From NCBI GenBank assembly GCA_903960915.1, contig CAJCCO010000112.1:17885-81884 (forward strand): 64,000 bases of DNA. Reading direction: 5' to 3'. Below are positions 12,461 through 21,869 of the stretch, in pieces; the first letter of the stretch is position 1, and the number at the start of each line of letters is the position of its first letter. The position numbers and the translations under genes are program-made. Origin of the DNA: an uncultured beta proteobacterium (GTDB taxonomy: Bacteria > Pseudomonadota > Gammaproteobacteria > Burkholderiales > Burkholderiaceae_C). The notes under the pieces are model-generated. The model did no database searches and was not told the DNA's origin. It saw nothing but the letters and a program-made list of their open reading frames with translations.

Positions 12461-12874
12461 TTGGGCTTCAACCCCAAGACAGCTCCAGCCTGCCCTGCTG
12501 TTTCTATCCCTGGTGATAGACCGGTAGCGTGGGCTTTTTTACGGGCGCAACCAGCGCTAACGTCAGCCGAGGCCTGAGGCGCACTCTCAGGCATAAGGCA
12601 ATGCAAATATTGCATATCTTTCTGCCGTAACCGACTGGTAACTGGCACTCGAATTCATAGAATCATCTCTCAAGCGTTTCTCACGCTGGCTTGATGTTTG
12701 TGATTCACCCCATCACATCCCCTTGTTGCTCACCCGCCGCAACCCCTGCAAGTCCAGCTGCGCGCCTATAGAAAACTGCTTTTCAAAAGCCAATGGTGTG
12801 CCTTGTGCAGAACCCTGCCTTCTGGCTTTCGTTTCTTTTGAAAAGAAGATTTTTTTATCCTGGAGCTTTTTTCA
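12461..12874 (+). other. 414-base gap with a structured pckG leader
   Basis: I see no gene here. The last 100 bases can fold: AAAGCCA (12786-12792) pairs with TGGCTTT (12823-12829), enclosing GCAG-AACC-CTGC (12807-12818), and CTTTTGAAAAG (12835-12845) follows just before the ribosome-binding site. The rest carries no clear promoter. A regulatory leader for pckG is possible but unproven. Confidence 0.35.
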
Positions 12875-14749
12875 ATGAACTCACCCACGATGCAAGGCCT
12901 GGCCCTGAATGTCCCAAGCTACGTCAAAAACGCCAAGTTGATCGCCTGGGTGGCCGACATGGCCGCCCTGACCCAACCCGACAACATTTACTGGTGCGAT
13001 GGTTCGGACGAAGAATATGCCCGCCTGTGCCAGTTGCTGGTGTCTGCCGGCACCTTCAAGAAGTTGAATGAAGCCAAGCGTCCCAACAGCTTTCTGGCCT
13101 GCTCAGACCCAAGCGACGTGGCCCGCGTGGAAGACCGCACCTACATCTGCGCCGATAAAAAGGAAAACGCCGGCCCGACCAACAACTGGATGGCCCCCGC
13201 CGAGATGCGCACCCTGCTGCAAAGCGGCGAGTCTGCCCTGTTCAAAGGGTGCATGAAGGGCCGCACCCTGTATGTGGTGCCGTTTTCCATGGGGCCGCTG
13301 GGCTCCCACATCTCGCACATTGGCATTGAACTGACCGACAGCGCCTACGTGGCGGTGAACCAGAAAATCATGACCCGCATGGGCCAAGCCGTGTATGACG
13401 TGCTGGGGGCTGACGGTGCGTTTGTGCCGTGCATGCACACCGTGGGCGCGCCGCTGGCCGCTGGGCAGGCTGATGTGAAATGGCCGTGCAACACAACCAA
13501 GTACATCGTGCACTACCCCGAAACCCGTGAAATCTGGTCTTACGGCTCGGGCTACGGCGGCAACGCGCTGCTGGGCAAGAAGTGTTTTGCGCTGCGCATT
13601 GCCTCCAATATGGGCCGCGACCAGGGCTGGCTGGCTGAGCACATGCTCATTTTGGGCGTCACCAACCCCCAAGGCAAAAAATACCACGTGGCGGCGGCCT
13701 TCCCCAGCGCCTGCGGCAAAACCAACTTCTCCATGCTGGTGCCGCCTGCTGGTTTTGAAGGCTGGAACGTCACCACCATCGGTGACGACATTGCCTGGGT
13801 CAAGCCCCATGCCGATGGCAAGATGTACGCCATCAACCCCGAAGCTGGCTACTTTGGCGTCGCCCCGGGCACCAACTTCCACACCAACCCCAACTGCATG
13901 GCCAGCCTGGGGAAAAACGCAATTTTCACCAATGTGGCGCTGACCGACGATGGCGACGTCTGGTGGGAAGGCATGGAAAAAGACAGCGGCAGCCTGCCGG
14001 CGCACCTGATTGACTGGCAAGGCAAGGACTGGACGCCTCAGATCGCCAAAGAAACCGGCGCCAAAGCCGCCCACCCGAACTCACGCTTCACCGTGTCTGC
14101 GGGCAACAACCCCGCACTGGACCCCGAGTGGGACAACCCTGCCGGCGTGCCCATTGACGCCTTCATCTTCGGTGGCCGCCGCTCCACCACCGTGCCCCTG
14201 GTGACCGAGGCCCGTACCTGGATGGAAGGCGTCTACATGGCCGCCACCATGGGGTCGGAGACCACCGCCGCCGCTACCGGACAGGCGGGCGTGGTGCGCC
14301 GCGACCCCTTCGCCATGCTGCCCTTCTGCGGCTACAACATGAGCGACTATTTCCAGCATTGGCTGGACATGGAACACAAACTCGAAGCCTCGGGTGGCAC
14401 CCTGCCCAGCATCTTTTGCGTCAACTGGTTCCGCAAGGGCGATGACGGCAAATTTGTCTGGCCCGGCTATGGCGAGAACATGCGCGTGCTGAAGTGGATG
14501 ATTGACCGCATTGAGGGCCAGGCCACCGGCACCGACCACATCTTCGGCGTCAGCCCCACCTACGAAGAGCTGACCTGGACCGGCCTGGACTTCAGCCCCG
14601 CTCAGTTCAACACCGTGACCCGCATCGACAAAGCCGACTGGGCGCAGGAAATGACCCTGCACAACGAACTCTTTGCGCAACTGGCCTACCACCTGCCGAA
14701 AGAACTGGTCGATACCAAAGCGCAACTCGAAAAGCGCCTGGCCGCCTGA
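12875..14749 (+). CDS. pckG: phosphoenolpyruvate carboxykinase (GTP)
   Basis: It interconverts oxaloacetate + GTP and PEP + GDP + CO2, feeding gluconeogenesis. The 624-residue length and motifs are those of the GTP class. The kinase loop FPSACGKTN is at residues 276-284 with the reactive Cys280. The substrate-binding [16 protein letters not shown] block is at 222-237, and [17 protein letters not shown] is typical of the C-terminal part. The ATG at 12875 is preceded by TGGAG. A strong terminator follows, so it is monocistronic. Its presence fits growth on organic acids. Confidence 0.97.
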   Translation: MNSPTMQGLALNVPSYVKNAKLIAWVADMAALTQPDNIYWCDGSDEEYARLCQLLVSAGTFKKLNEAKRPNSFLACSDPSDVARVEDRTYICADKKENAGPTNNWMAPAEMRTLLQSGESALFKGCMKGRTLYVVPFSMGPLGSHISHIGIELTDSAYVAVNQKIMTRMGQAVYDVLGADGAFVPCMHTVGAPLAAGQADVKWPCNTTKYIVHYPETREIWSYGSGYGGNALLGKKCFALRIASNMGRDQGWLAEHMLILGVTNPQGKKYHVAAAFPSACGKTNFSMLVPPAGFEGWNVTTIGDDIAWVKPHADGKMYAINPEAGYFGVAPGTNFHTNPNCMASLGKNAIFTNVALTDDGDVWWEGMEKDSGSLPAHLIDWQGKDWTPQIAKETGAKAAHPNSRFTVSAGNNPALDPEWDNPAGVPIDAFIFGGRRSTTVPLVTEARTWMEGVYMAATMGSETTAAATGQAGVVRRDPFAMLPFCGYNMSDYFQHWLDMEHKLEASGGTLPSIFCVNWFRKGDDGKFVWPGYGENMRVLKWMIDRIEGQATGTDHIFGVSPTYEELTWTGLDFSPAQFNTVTRIDKADWAQEMTLHNELFAQLAYHLPKELVDTKAQLEKRLAA

Positions 14750-14803
14750 TATACCACTGACTGGACTGCGCGCCGCAAAGCGACCAGCCAGCACTTAGAC
14801 AGC

Positions 14804-14831
14804 AAAAAGCCACCGCATGCGGTGGCTTTTT
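14804..14831. terminator. perfectly palindromic bidirectional terminator
   Basis: A 28-base perfect palindrome combines GCCACCGCA/TGCGGTGGC arms with A- and T-runs on both sides. It ends pckG rightward and can end the leftward gene at 14881-15300. Confidence 0.85.
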
Positions 14832-14880
14832 CAAGGGTGCGCCAGTTGATTGGCTGCCCCATTCACGGGGCGGGACGCAC

Positions 14881-15300
14881 TCAAATTTCGATACGACCCA
14901 TGGCCATCTTCAGATCAGCCATCAGGCGCGGATCGGCTTTGGCCATTGCCCACAAGCGCTGATCAGCGCGGCGGCGGGCTAATCGCACAGACCAGGCATC
15001 CAGCGAGGTCACCAAGGTGGCGGCCACATTGCGGGCAGCACCGGCAAAAAGTGCCAGGGCCGAGAAAGCCACCAGCCACAACACCACCCAAGCCACCATC
15101 AGGTGTCCGTCAGCCCAGGTTTCAATCAATTGGTCTGCCACCACCACCAGGGCCGACACCATGGCCGCCAACAACATGGCACTTAAACCTTTGGTGCTGT
15201 CAAAGCCACCGCGCATCGCACGCAAGGCGCCTACCGCAGCCGCCACACGCTCAACCCCTGCGTGTTGGTCAGAAAATCCCGGTTGAATAAAACTTGTCAT
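14881..15300 (-). CDS. hypothetical two-helix membrane protein
   Basis: The 139-residue product is of unknown function. It has two hydrophobic helices (about residues 40-57 and 68-90) between a polar N-terminus and a basic C-terminal segment rich in Arg, Ala and Asp (SVRLARRRADQRLWAMAKAD). The start at 15300 (MTSFIQPGF) is chosen because an AAGGAAGG ribosome-binding site precedes it; an upstream start eight codons earlier lacks one. It lies leftward between the pckG terminator and a divergent LysR gene. I do not recognise the family. Confidence 0.65.
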   Translation of the reverse strand: MTSFIQPGFSDQHAGVERVAAAVGALRAMRGGFDSTKGLSAMLLAAMVSALVVVADQLIETWADGHLMVAWVVLWLVAFSALALFAGAARNVAATLVTSLDAWSVRLARRRADQRLWAMAKADPRLMADLKMAMGRIEI

Positions 15301-15460
15301 GATGAACCTTCCTTGAGTTGCCATTACTTGCCATTGCTTGCCGTTACTTAACAGCGATGGGGCAGATCATAGGGTTAATACTTATATTTATTCAATTTAT
15401 ATGTGTGATGCTTTATATTCACAGCAGTGATTGTTAAGCCAACTCCAACCTTGCCGGCGC

Positions 15461-16477
15461 GTGAACACCTTTAACTTCAAAAACCTGGACCTCAATTTGC
15501 TTCGCGTCTTTGACGAAGTGATGACCGAGCGCAACCTCACCAAAGCCTCACTCAAACTGTCCATCACCCAGCCGGCTGTCAGCAACGCACTGCGGCGTTT
15601 TCGCGAGGCCATGGGCGACGAACTCATCAAGCGCAAGGGCCAAGACATGGTGCCCACGCCGCGTGCACTGTCGCTGTGGCCCGCAGTGCGCGAGGCCCTG
15701 CGCCAGTTGCAAGAAGTCATGACCCCCAGCGTGTTCGTGCCGGCCGAGGCAGACACCACCTTTGTCCTGGCCATGGCCGACGCCACCGCCGCCGAGTTGA
15801 TGCCGGGCCTGCTGGCGGTGATTGACCGCGAGGCCCCCGGCATCTCAATCCGGGTCGTCCCTCTAACCACGCGCGACCCCCGGCGCCTGCTGGAGGACGA
15901 AACGGCCGACCTGGCCATCGGTTTTTTCCCCGCCGCCTTGTCTGACTTGACCGTTCGTGCGCAAGCTGGCGAAACCGTGGCCTATGCCTACCAGCGCCTG
16001 TTCAGCGGCGAATACGTGTGCGTGATGCGCCGCAACCACCCGCTGGCCAGCCTGCCGCTGACGCTAGACCGCTATTGCGCCGCACGCCACATGCTGGTGA
16101 GTTTTTCCGGGCGGCCATTTGGTTTCATCGACGAGTCGCTGGCGCTGCTGGGTCGCCAGCGGCGCATTGTGCTGACGGTTAACCAGTTTTTCACCGCCGG
16201 CCAAGTGGTGGCCAGCTCAGACCTGCTCACCGTGTTGCCGCGCCACTTCGTCAAAGTCACCGGTATTGCCGAACAATTGGTGCTGCGCGAGTTGCCCTTT
16301 GAGGCGCCCACGGTGCATATAGACGCCCTGTGGCACCACCGCTTGCACCGCGCAAGCGCCCATAAGTGGTTGCGCCAGACCCTCATTGCCTTGACCCATA
16401 AGGCAGTCGCTGCTGACGGCGCCGACCCCTTGCCCGACGACACTGCGATCACCGCCCTCACCACCACTGCCCCATGA
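15461..16477 (+). CDS. LysR-family regulator
   Basis: A 338-residue transcription factor. The winged HTH spans residues 5-65 (LDLNLLRVFDEVMTERNLTKAS, SITQPAVSNALRRF), followed by the inducer-binding domain. The NodD/SyrM-like wording of the HTH (LNLL.VFD.....RNLT.A) suggests that subgroup. The start is taken as GTG 15461, which places the HTH at the usual distance; a TTG ten codons earlier is possible. The stop overlaps the ATG of the phosphoesterase gene, so the two are coupled. The target is unknown. Confidence 0.85.
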   Translation: MNTFNFKNLDLNLLRVFDEVMTERNLTKASLKLSITQPAVSNALRRFREAMGDELIKRKGQDMVPTPRALSLWPAVREALRQLQEVMTPSVFVPAEADTTFVLAMADATAAELMPGLLAVIDREAPGISIRVVPLTTRDPRRLLEDETADLAIGFFPAALSDLTVRAQAGETVAYAYQRLFSGEYVCVMRRNHPLASLPLTLDRYCAARHMLVSFSGRPFGFIDESLALLGRQRRIVLTVNQFFTAGQVVASSDLLTVLPRHFVKVTGIAEQLVLRELPFEAPTVHIDALWHHRLHRASAHKWLRQTLIALTHKAVAADGADPLPDDTAITALTTTAP

Positions 16478-17385
16478 AACTCCAGTTGCTCTCGGACCTG
16501 CACCTTGAAGTCCACCCCGGCTGGACGCCGCAGCCCGCACCCGGCGCCGAGTTGTTGGTGCTGGCCGGTGACATTGGCTCCTACCAAGAAGGCACGCTGT
16601 TGCGCGATGATGACTTCGGTCTGGCGCGCTTTTCGCCGCTAAAGGGTTGGCCCACGCCCGTGCTGTTTGTGCCGGGCAACCATGAATACGACACGCTGGA
16701 CTTCGACCAGGCCCACGCACGCCTGCTTCAGACCTGCGAACGGTTGGGCATCATCTGGCTGGAGCGCGAGGTCATCACCTGGGCACAAATTCTGGCCCAA
16801 AGCCCCTTACCCACAGCCGCCCCCAAAGCACAAGCACTGCGCTTTATAGGCACCACCTTGTGGACCGACTTTGACGCCTTAGGGCCCCTTGCCGCTCAGC
16901 CCGCAGCCCATACGGGAGCGCCTAATAAAACGTCAGCGTCAACGCCCACCACGTCGGCGCTGACCCAGCAACTCAAGGCGCGCGACAAAGCGTTTCGAGC
17001 CGCCAACTATTACTTGAAAAAAACCGCCAGCAGTCGCCACGGCGCGCCTATGCTGGCCGAGCAGGTGCGGGAACAAGCCCTGCTGTGCCAAGCCTGGCTA
17101 ACCCAGGCCTTGAACGAACCGTTTGACGGCGACACGGTGGTGGTCACGCACTTTGCACCCAGCCTGCTCAGTGCAGACCCCCGTTACGGCATGGCACCCG
17201 GCACCGCCGGTTTTTGCAATGCGCTTGACCCTCTGTTGCCCAAAGCCAAGCTGTGGCTGCACGGCCATTTGCACGCCCCCAGCCAGTACACCAGCCAGGG
17301 CTGCCGCGTGGTGGCTAACCCGTTGGGCTATGCGCGAAAAAACGAACAAGCGGCTTTCAAGCCCGACCTGTGCCTGGAAGTTTGA
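16474..17385 (+). CDS. calcineurin-like metallophosphoesterase
   Basis: The 303-residue protein has a complete dimetal site: Asp8/His10 (SDLHLE), Asp33 (AGDIG), Asn69/His70 (PGNHEY), a histidine in VVTHFAP, and the C-terminal GHLH. The stretch of about residues 145-170 is Ala/Ser/Thr-rich and poorly conserved, probably a disordered insert. Translation is coupled to the LysR gene by a four-base overlap. Substrate (nucleotide, phosphoprotein or phosphodiester) cannot be told from the motifs. Confidence 0.85.
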   Translation: MKLQLLSDLHLEVHPGWTPQPAPGAELLVLAGDIGSYQEGTLLRDDDFGLARFSPLKGWPTPVLFVPGNHEYDTLDFDQAHARLLQTCERLGIIWLEREVITWAQILAQSPLPTAAPKAQALRFIGTTLWTDFDALGPLAAQPAAHTGAPNKTSASTPTTSALTQQLKARDKAFRAANYYLKKTASSRHGAPMLAEQVREQALLCQAWLTQALNEPFDGDTVVVTHFAPSLLSADPRYGMAPGTAGFCNALDPLLPKAKLWLHGHLHAPSQYTSQGCRVVANPLGYARKNEQAAFKPDLCLEV

Positions 17386-17394
17386 GCCCTTGGG

Positions 17395-17435
17395 ATGACT
17401 TGGGTCAAGTCCAGCTAGCGAGACTTGCCTAAACT
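17395..17435 (+). promoter_or_regulatory. putative FNR-type class II promoter of usp
   Basis: ATGACTTGGGTCAA (17395-17408) is the weakest member of the palindrome set described in the findings, with ATG in place of TTG in the left arm. A -10-like TAAACT starts at 17430, which is 28.5 bp from the palindrome centre. An overlapping perfect inverted repeat, GACTTG-GGT-CAAGTC, is also present at 17397-17411. Confidence 0.45.
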
Positions 17436-17492
17436 GATTTGCACCCCCATTTGCGCACGCCTCTGTGCACACAAGAACCAAGGAGCCACCCC

Positions 17493-17915
17493 ATGAAAAT
17501 TCTTCTCGCCGTCGATGGCAGTGCCTACACCAAGAAAATGTTGGCCTACCTGGTCACGCATGAACAATGGCTGAACCCGGCCAACGACTACACCGTGCTG
17601 ACCGTGCAGCCCCAATTGCCACCCCGCGCACGTGCGGCCGTAGGCAAAGCCGTGGTGGAAGACTACAACCGTGAAGAGGCTGAGAAAGTGCTGGGGCCCG
17701 TCAGCAAGTTCCTGGTGCGCCACAGTGTGGACGCCAAAACCACCTGGAAAGTGGGGCACGCCGGCGAAGTGATTTCAAAGTTTGCGCAAGACGGCAAGTT
17801 CGACCTGCTGGTGATGGGCTCACACGGACACGGTACGCTGCTCAACTTGGTCACCGGCTCGGTCGCCACCGCCGTGCTGGCGCATTGCACCGTGCCAGTG
17901 CTGCTGGTGCGTTAA
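17493..17915 (+). CDS. universal stress protein (UspA family)
   Basis: The 140-residue single Usp domain starts MKILLAVDGSAYTKKML. The ATP-binding loop GSHGHGTLLNLVTGSVATAVL near the C-terminus matches the G-2X-G-9X-G(S/T) pattern of nucleotide-binding Usp proteins. The ATG at 17493 has a near-ideal AAGGAG seven bases upstream; an in-frame earlier start lacks one. It is probably monocistronic, with TetR convergent downstream. Confidence 0.93.
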   Translation: MKILLAVDGSAYTKKMLAYLVTHEQWLNPANDYTVLTVQPQLPPRARAAVGKAVVEDYNREEAEKVLGPVSKFLVRHSVDAKTTWKVGHAGEVISKFAQDGKFDLLVMGSHGHGTLLNLVTGSVATAVLAHCTVPVLLVR

Positions 17916-17929
17916 GTGCACCGGCCAGC

Positions 17930-18544
17930 CTAGCCCGCGTTAAGTCCCTCGAAACAGGTGGCCAGCACCAGCTCAATGATCTGCGCATCGTCATACAAAT
18001 CGCCCATGCGCAAGAACTCCAGCACGGGGTCACAGGCCCGCGCGTAGCAGGTGTACAAAATTGCAATCGCGGGCAGTTTGGGGTTCAAGTCACCGCTGGC
18101 CTGAGCCGCCTCAATCCAGGCGCCCAGGCGGTCGCTCACGTCCATCAGGCCGTCCATGTAGTCGGTGTTCGCCATCAGGGTGGCGCGCAAACTGGAGTTC
18201 TGGCTGGGCAGAGAGGGCATATCGCCCGCCAATTTAACCTCCAGAATCCACCGCACCACGGCGCGCAACTGCTGCAAAGGGGGCGCCTCGGGCAACTCGG
18301 CAATAAAAGCCTGCGCCCGGTGCATCACCGACACCATGGCCGCCGCGGCGAGTTCTTCCTTGCTGGAGAAATGTTTGTACAAACTGGCTTTGGCAATGCC
18401 CACTTGCGCGGCCACTTCGTCCACCGTCATGGCGTCAAAACCCTTCTCCGCCAACAAGCGGTTCACGGTTTGAACAATGGCCGCCTCGCGCGCCTTGAGC
18501 ATTTGCTGCTTGAACGAGGGTTTGGCTGTGACTTCTGTACGCAT
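17930..18544 (-). CDS. TetR/AcrR-family repressor
   Basis: A 204-residue regulator. The N-terminal HTH (residues 18-64, with MTVDEVAAQVGIAKASLYKHFSSKEEL) is highly typical, and the C-terminal ligand domain is helical. Its ATG lies close to an ACGTACGT element (18561-18568), which could be part of an autoregulatory operator. It is convergent with usp, and neither neighbour is an obvious target. Confidence 0.9.
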   Translation of the reverse strand: MRTEVTAKPSFKQQMLKAREAAIVQTVNRLLAEKGFDAMTVDEVAAQVGIAKASLYKHFSSKEELAAAAMVSVMHRAQAFIAELPEAPPLQQLRAVVRWILEVKLAGDMPSLPSQNSSLRATLMANTDYMDGLMDVSDRLGAWIEAAQASGDLNPKLPAIAILYTCYARACDPVLEFLRMGDLYDDAQIIELVLATCFEGLNAG

Positions 18545-18610
18545 GGCTGAATTTTATCCACGTACGTCGAGAAACAGATGGTCGGTATTTTTTATTACCC
18601 GGCGGTCTAT

Positions 18611-19549
18611 TTACGCAGCCTTCAAACTTGTTGGCCTGGCGTCCAGGGTTTGACCGGCGGCCAACATCAGCGCCTGGGTCAAGGCATCGAGCACCGCCGA
18701 CTCCAGGTTCCAGCAATGCCAGTACAGCTCAATGGGCAGCACATGACCAGGGGCGATATTGACCAGCCGCTGGCTTTTCAGATGCTCGCGCACCAGCAAC
18801 TCAGGCACCACGCTCGCCCCCCAACCGGCCAGCACCGCGCGCACCTGTCCTTCGCTGCTGGGCACGTGCAACTGGTTCAAACCCACCCGCTTGAGCGCAC
18901 AGGCCCGGGCGATGAATTCGGCCTGCATATCGTCCTTGCGGTTGAAGGCAATAAAGGGCACGGTGCGAAAGTTATGCGGCGTCAGACCGTCAGGAAAATG
19001 CGTGGCGGCGTACGCCGGCTGCGCCACGGCCACATAGTTCATCGCCCCCAGCGGCACCACCTTGCAGCTGCGCAAAGCCTGTTTGAGGGTGGTCACGCAG
19101 CCCAGCACCTGGCCTTCGCGCAACCAATCGTGGGTGAAGTCCTGGTCGTCCGTGATGATTTCCATCATCAAGCCCTGGCGCGCCAGGTCACTCAAGGCCG
19201 GCAGGGCCCAGGTGGCAATGCTGTCAGCGTTGATGGCGATGGACACCCGCTCTTCGTCACCCCCGACACCACTGCTGGCCGACGGCGCCAGGTCTTGAAG
19301 GTCGCGCTCCAGATCGGCCCGCAAAAGCCGCATCTGCATGGCGTGCTTAAGCAGCAAGCGCCCCGCCGAGGTGGCTTTGAGCGGTCGACTGCGCACAATC
19401 AGTACCGTGCCGACCTGAATCTCCAGCGTGCGAAGGCGCTGCGATACCGCCGACTGGGTGATGGAGAGCCGCACAGCGGCGCGCTCAAACCCGCCCTCTT
19501 CCACAATGGCGGCCAGACATTCAAGCGCATCCGGATCGAAGGTACTCAC
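18611..19549 (-). CDS. ArgP-type LysR regulator
   Basis: The 312-residue product has an N-terminal HTH (DALECLAAIVEEGGFERAAV, SITQSAVSQRLRTLE) characteristic of the ArgP/IciA branch, which usually controls lysine/arginine export. The start codon is GTG at 19549 with an AGGAGAG ribosome-binding site. It is divergent from a dadA-like gene across a 76-base A+T-rich gap, and no lysE/argO exporter is adjacent. This suggests that control of the amino acid dehydrogenase is its local job. Confidence 0.85.
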   Translation of the reverse strand: MSTFDPDALECLAAIVEEGGFERAAVRLSITQSAVSQRLRTLEIQVGTVLIVRSRPLKATSAGRLLLKHAMQMRLLRADLERDLQDLAPSASSGVGGDEERVSIAINADSIATWALPALSDLARQGLMMEIITDDQDFTHDWLREGQVLGCVTTLKQALRSCKVVPLGAMNYVAVAQPAYAATHFPDGLTPHNFRTVPFIAFNRKDDMQAEFIARACALKRVGLNQLHVPSSEGQVRAVLAGWGASVVPELLVREHLKSQRLVNIAPGHVLPIELYWHCWNLESAVLDALTQALMLAAGQTLDARPTSLKAA

Positions 19550-19625
19550 ATTAGCTCTCCTTATGTTTTCTTTGTTAATTTAATTCTACTTTTATCCCAA
19601 GGCCACATCGCGCACACTGCGCGCT

Positions 19626-20924
19626 ATGAAAATTATTGTTCTAGGCGCCGGCATCATCGGCATCAGCACCGCTTGGCATTTGCTTGAACTCGGCCATGAA
19701 GTCACCGTGGTAGACCGGCAAAGTGACGCCGCCATGGAAACCAGCTTTGGCAATGCCGGGCAAATCTCGGTCAGCTACTGCGAACCCTGGGCCAACCGCG
19801 ACGCGCCACTCAAGGCCTTGAAATGGATGTTCAGCAAAGACGCGCCGCTGTTGTTCAGGCCCCGGCTTGACTGGCAGCAGTGGCGCTGGTCCCTGCTGTT
19901 TTTAGGCCAGTGCAACGACGCCGCTTTTGAACGCAATGTGCAGCAACTGGTGGCTCTGGGTGCCTACAGCCACGCCGCGCTCAAAGACGTGGTGACCGCC
20001 ACCGGCATTGACTACCAACGCCTGGAACACGGCATTGCGCACTACTACACCGACCAGAAATCGTTTGACACCGCCGGCGAAGCCGCCGCGCTGATGCGCA
20101 AGTACGGCGTGTCGCGCCAGGTCGTCAGCAGTGACGACCTGCTGCGCATCGAGCCCGCCTTCAGCGCCTTTGCGCACCGCATTGTGGGCGGCACCTACAC
20201 CCCCAGCGACGAAAGCGGCGACGCCCGCCTGTTCACCCAAGCACTGGCGCAGCGCTGTGCCGCCCGTGGCGCCACTTTTTACTACGGGCACGACGTGGTT
20301 CGCCTGAACAAAGCAGGCGACACCATGGCCTCCATCGCCATCCGCCCGGTCGCGTCAGACGCTAGCGGCGCCAAACCCCTGGTGCTAACAGCCGACCAAT
20401 TTGTGGTTGCCTGCGGCTCGTATTCAGCCCCCCTCTTGCGCACCGTGGGTGTTGACTTGCCCATTTACCCCGGTAAAGGTTACAGCGCCACCTTCAAACT
20501 GTTGCAACCGGGGAAAGCGCCACGGGTCTCCACCATCGACGACGAAAAGAAAATTGCCATGAGCCGGCTGGGCGACTCGCTGCGCGTGGCCGGCACCATT
20601 GAAGTGGGCGACTACAACCTGTCGCTGGATAACGCCGTGGCACGCGCGCGCTGCCAGATGCTGTCTGAACGGATTGAGGCCGTGCTGCCCGGCGTGTGCG
20701 ACACGCGCAACGAGGCCCAGGGCGGCACGCCCCAATACTGGGCCGGTTTGCGCCCCGCCACCCCCACCAACGTGCCCTACATTGGCCAAACCAAAGTCAA
20801 TAAATTGTGGGTGAACGCAGGCCACGGCACCTTGGGCTGGACGCACGGTGCGGGCTCGGGCAAAGCCCTGGCTGAGCTCATGAGCGGCCAACAACCAGAC
20901 ATGGCTTTCAACTTCCAGGCTTAA
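19626..20924 (+). CDS. dadA: D-amino acid dehydrogenase (FAD)
   Basis: The 432-residue DadA-family flavoprotein oxidises D-amino acids to 2-oxoacids and feeds electrons to the respiratory chain. The dinucleotide-binding GAGIIG is at residues 7-12, and the ETSFGNAGQIS block after the first Rossmann motif is typical of DadA. The C-terminal GLRPATPTNVPYIGQT and NAGHGTLGWTHGAGSGKALAEL complete the fold. Divergence from an ArgP-type regulator is the only clue to its control; no racemase gene is adjacent. Confidence 0.92.
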   Translation: MKIIVLGAGIIGISTAWHLLELGHEVTVVDRQSDAAMETSFGNAGQISVSYCEPWANRDAPLKALKWMFSKDAPLLFRPRLDWQQWRWSLLFLGQCNDAAFERNVQQLVALGAYSHAALKDVVTATGIDYQRLEHGIAHYYTDQKSFDTAGEAAALMRKYGVSRQVVSSDDLLRIEPAFSAFAHRIVGGTYTPSDESGDARLFTQALAQRCAARGATFYYGHDVVRLNKAGDTMASIAIRPVASDASGAKPLVLTADQFVVACGSYSAPLLRTVGVDLPIYPGKGYSATFKLLQPGKAPRVSTIDDEKKIAMSRLGDSLRVAGTIEVGDYNLSLDNAVARARCQMLSERIEAVLPGVCDTRNEAQGGTPQYWAGLRPATPTNVPYIGQTKVNKLWVNAGHGTLGWTHGAGSGKALAELMSGQQPDMAFNFQA

Positions 20925-21270
20925 GCTGTGAAGGCGTCAAGGCTTTGAGGGGGTTTTACGACTCTGTTGGCCCAAAGATGTAACGCCTAACCTTGCGGTG
21001 CCATAAATATTCAAGGATAAATGTTCGCATGGCGGCGGATCCTGTCGTAGAGATTTGCGATCTGCCTGCTCCATTGCAGACGCTGGCAACTTGTGACTGA
21101 CCGGTGGTTTGTGTTGACCAGCAAGTCAAAGTGGACACTCACCATCGGTTAACAGCGGGTGTTTTACAACGTTCACTTGAACATCCGGGGAGGCTCGCAC
21201 AGCGGTAGTTGACCGCCAGCGTTACCTCCAAACCAGTAGGACGCTACCGTAAATTAGTTTCAACGCTTGT
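20925..21270. other. 346-base gap without a recognised gene
   Basis: Between dadA and hicB I see no convincing reading frame, RNA gene or terminator. Base composition is lower in G+C than in the neighbours. Together with the hicAB pair this suggests an insertion scar. Confidence 0.4.
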
Positions 21271-21594
21271 TTAAGCTGCCAGCTTTGCACTGGCAAGACG
21301 ATTGAGGCTTACGCCTTGCTCGGCAGCCATCAGTGCAAGATTGCGGTGAACAAGCGGTGGAATGCGAACGCGGAACTCACCGCTATAGCTTTTTTCGGCC
21401 ATCGCCACTGGAACGGATTCGCCACTCGCTAGCATGTCGGCCACAACATCGCCCACCACCTTTTGGATGCCTTTGAGCGCCGCTTCGGGCGTTTTCGCCA
21501 ACCAGCTCAGAGAAGCAAACTCGGCGCACAAGCCTACATGTTCACCATCTTCTGGCGACCAAGTAACGCGGTAGGTGTAGTGTTTAATATTCAT
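21271..21594 (-). CDS. hicB: HicB-family antitoxin
   Basis: The 107-residue antitoxin has an N-terminal partially degraded RNase H-like fold (YTYRVTWSPEDGEHVGLCAEF, SLSWLAKTPEAALKGI) and a C-terminal ribbon-helix-helix (GEFRVRIPPLVHRNLALMAAEQGVSLNRLASAKLA). The latter would bind the operator upstream of hicA. Its ATG overlaps the hicA stop by four bases. Confidence 0.9.
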   Translation of the reverse strand: MNIKHYTYRVTWSPEDGEHVGLCAEFASLSWLAKTPEAALKGIQKVVGDVVADMLASGESVPVAMAEKSYSGEFRVRIPPLVHRNLALMAAEQGVSLNRLASAKLAA

Positions 21595-21839
21595 GACTTG
21601 ATTCCTAATTTTTCAATAGCTTGAAGAACTTGTCTGACTTGATAGGGCTTTGCCTTGCCTCTGGCATTCTGAATATTGACGCGTGGATCGCCGGGCCAAG
21701 GAGTCTTGAAAATGGCGTGGCTACTACCGTCTTGCCTAGGCTTGCCGAAGCAAGAAACGCACACCTTCTTGAAATCATTGAAGCTTACATTTCCCGGTTC
21801 CCGGCGCATCATCTCTAGGATTTTTTCGATTTGTGCCAT
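21591..21839 (-). CDS. hicA: HicA-family mRNA interferase toxin
   Basis: An 82-residue double-strand-RNA-binding-like toxin. The catalytic histidine is His41 in QDGSSHAIFKTP, and the C-terminal KPYQVRQVLQAIEKLGI is family-typical. The start is set at 21839, because an in-frame GTG ten codons upstream would lie inside the palindromic operator. Toxin precedes antitoxin, as usual for hicAB. Confidence 0.88.
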   Translation of the reverse strand: MAQIEKILEMMRREPGNVSFNDFKKVCVSCFGKPRQDGSSHAIFKTPWPGDPRVNIQNARGKAKPYQVRQVLQAIEKLGIKS

Positions 21840-21847
21840 AGGCTCCA

Positions 21848-21869
21848 ATGGTGCCATTAATGACACCAT
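21848..21869 (-). promoter_or_regulatory. palindromic hicAB operator
   Basis: A 22-base inverted repeat with arms ATGGTG and CACCAT around a CATTAATG core is perfect except for one pair. It starts nine bases upstream of hicA. A consensus -35 TTGACA (minus strand, 21876 to 21871) abuts it, so the palindrome covers the -10/start region. HicB binding here would repress the pair. Confidence 0.6.

Noticed and set aside
20970..21260. Integron attC-like core (GCCTAAC) beside a toxin-antitoxin pair
   Set aside because: No matching GTTRRRY partner at a suitable distance and no imperfect palindrome linking them.
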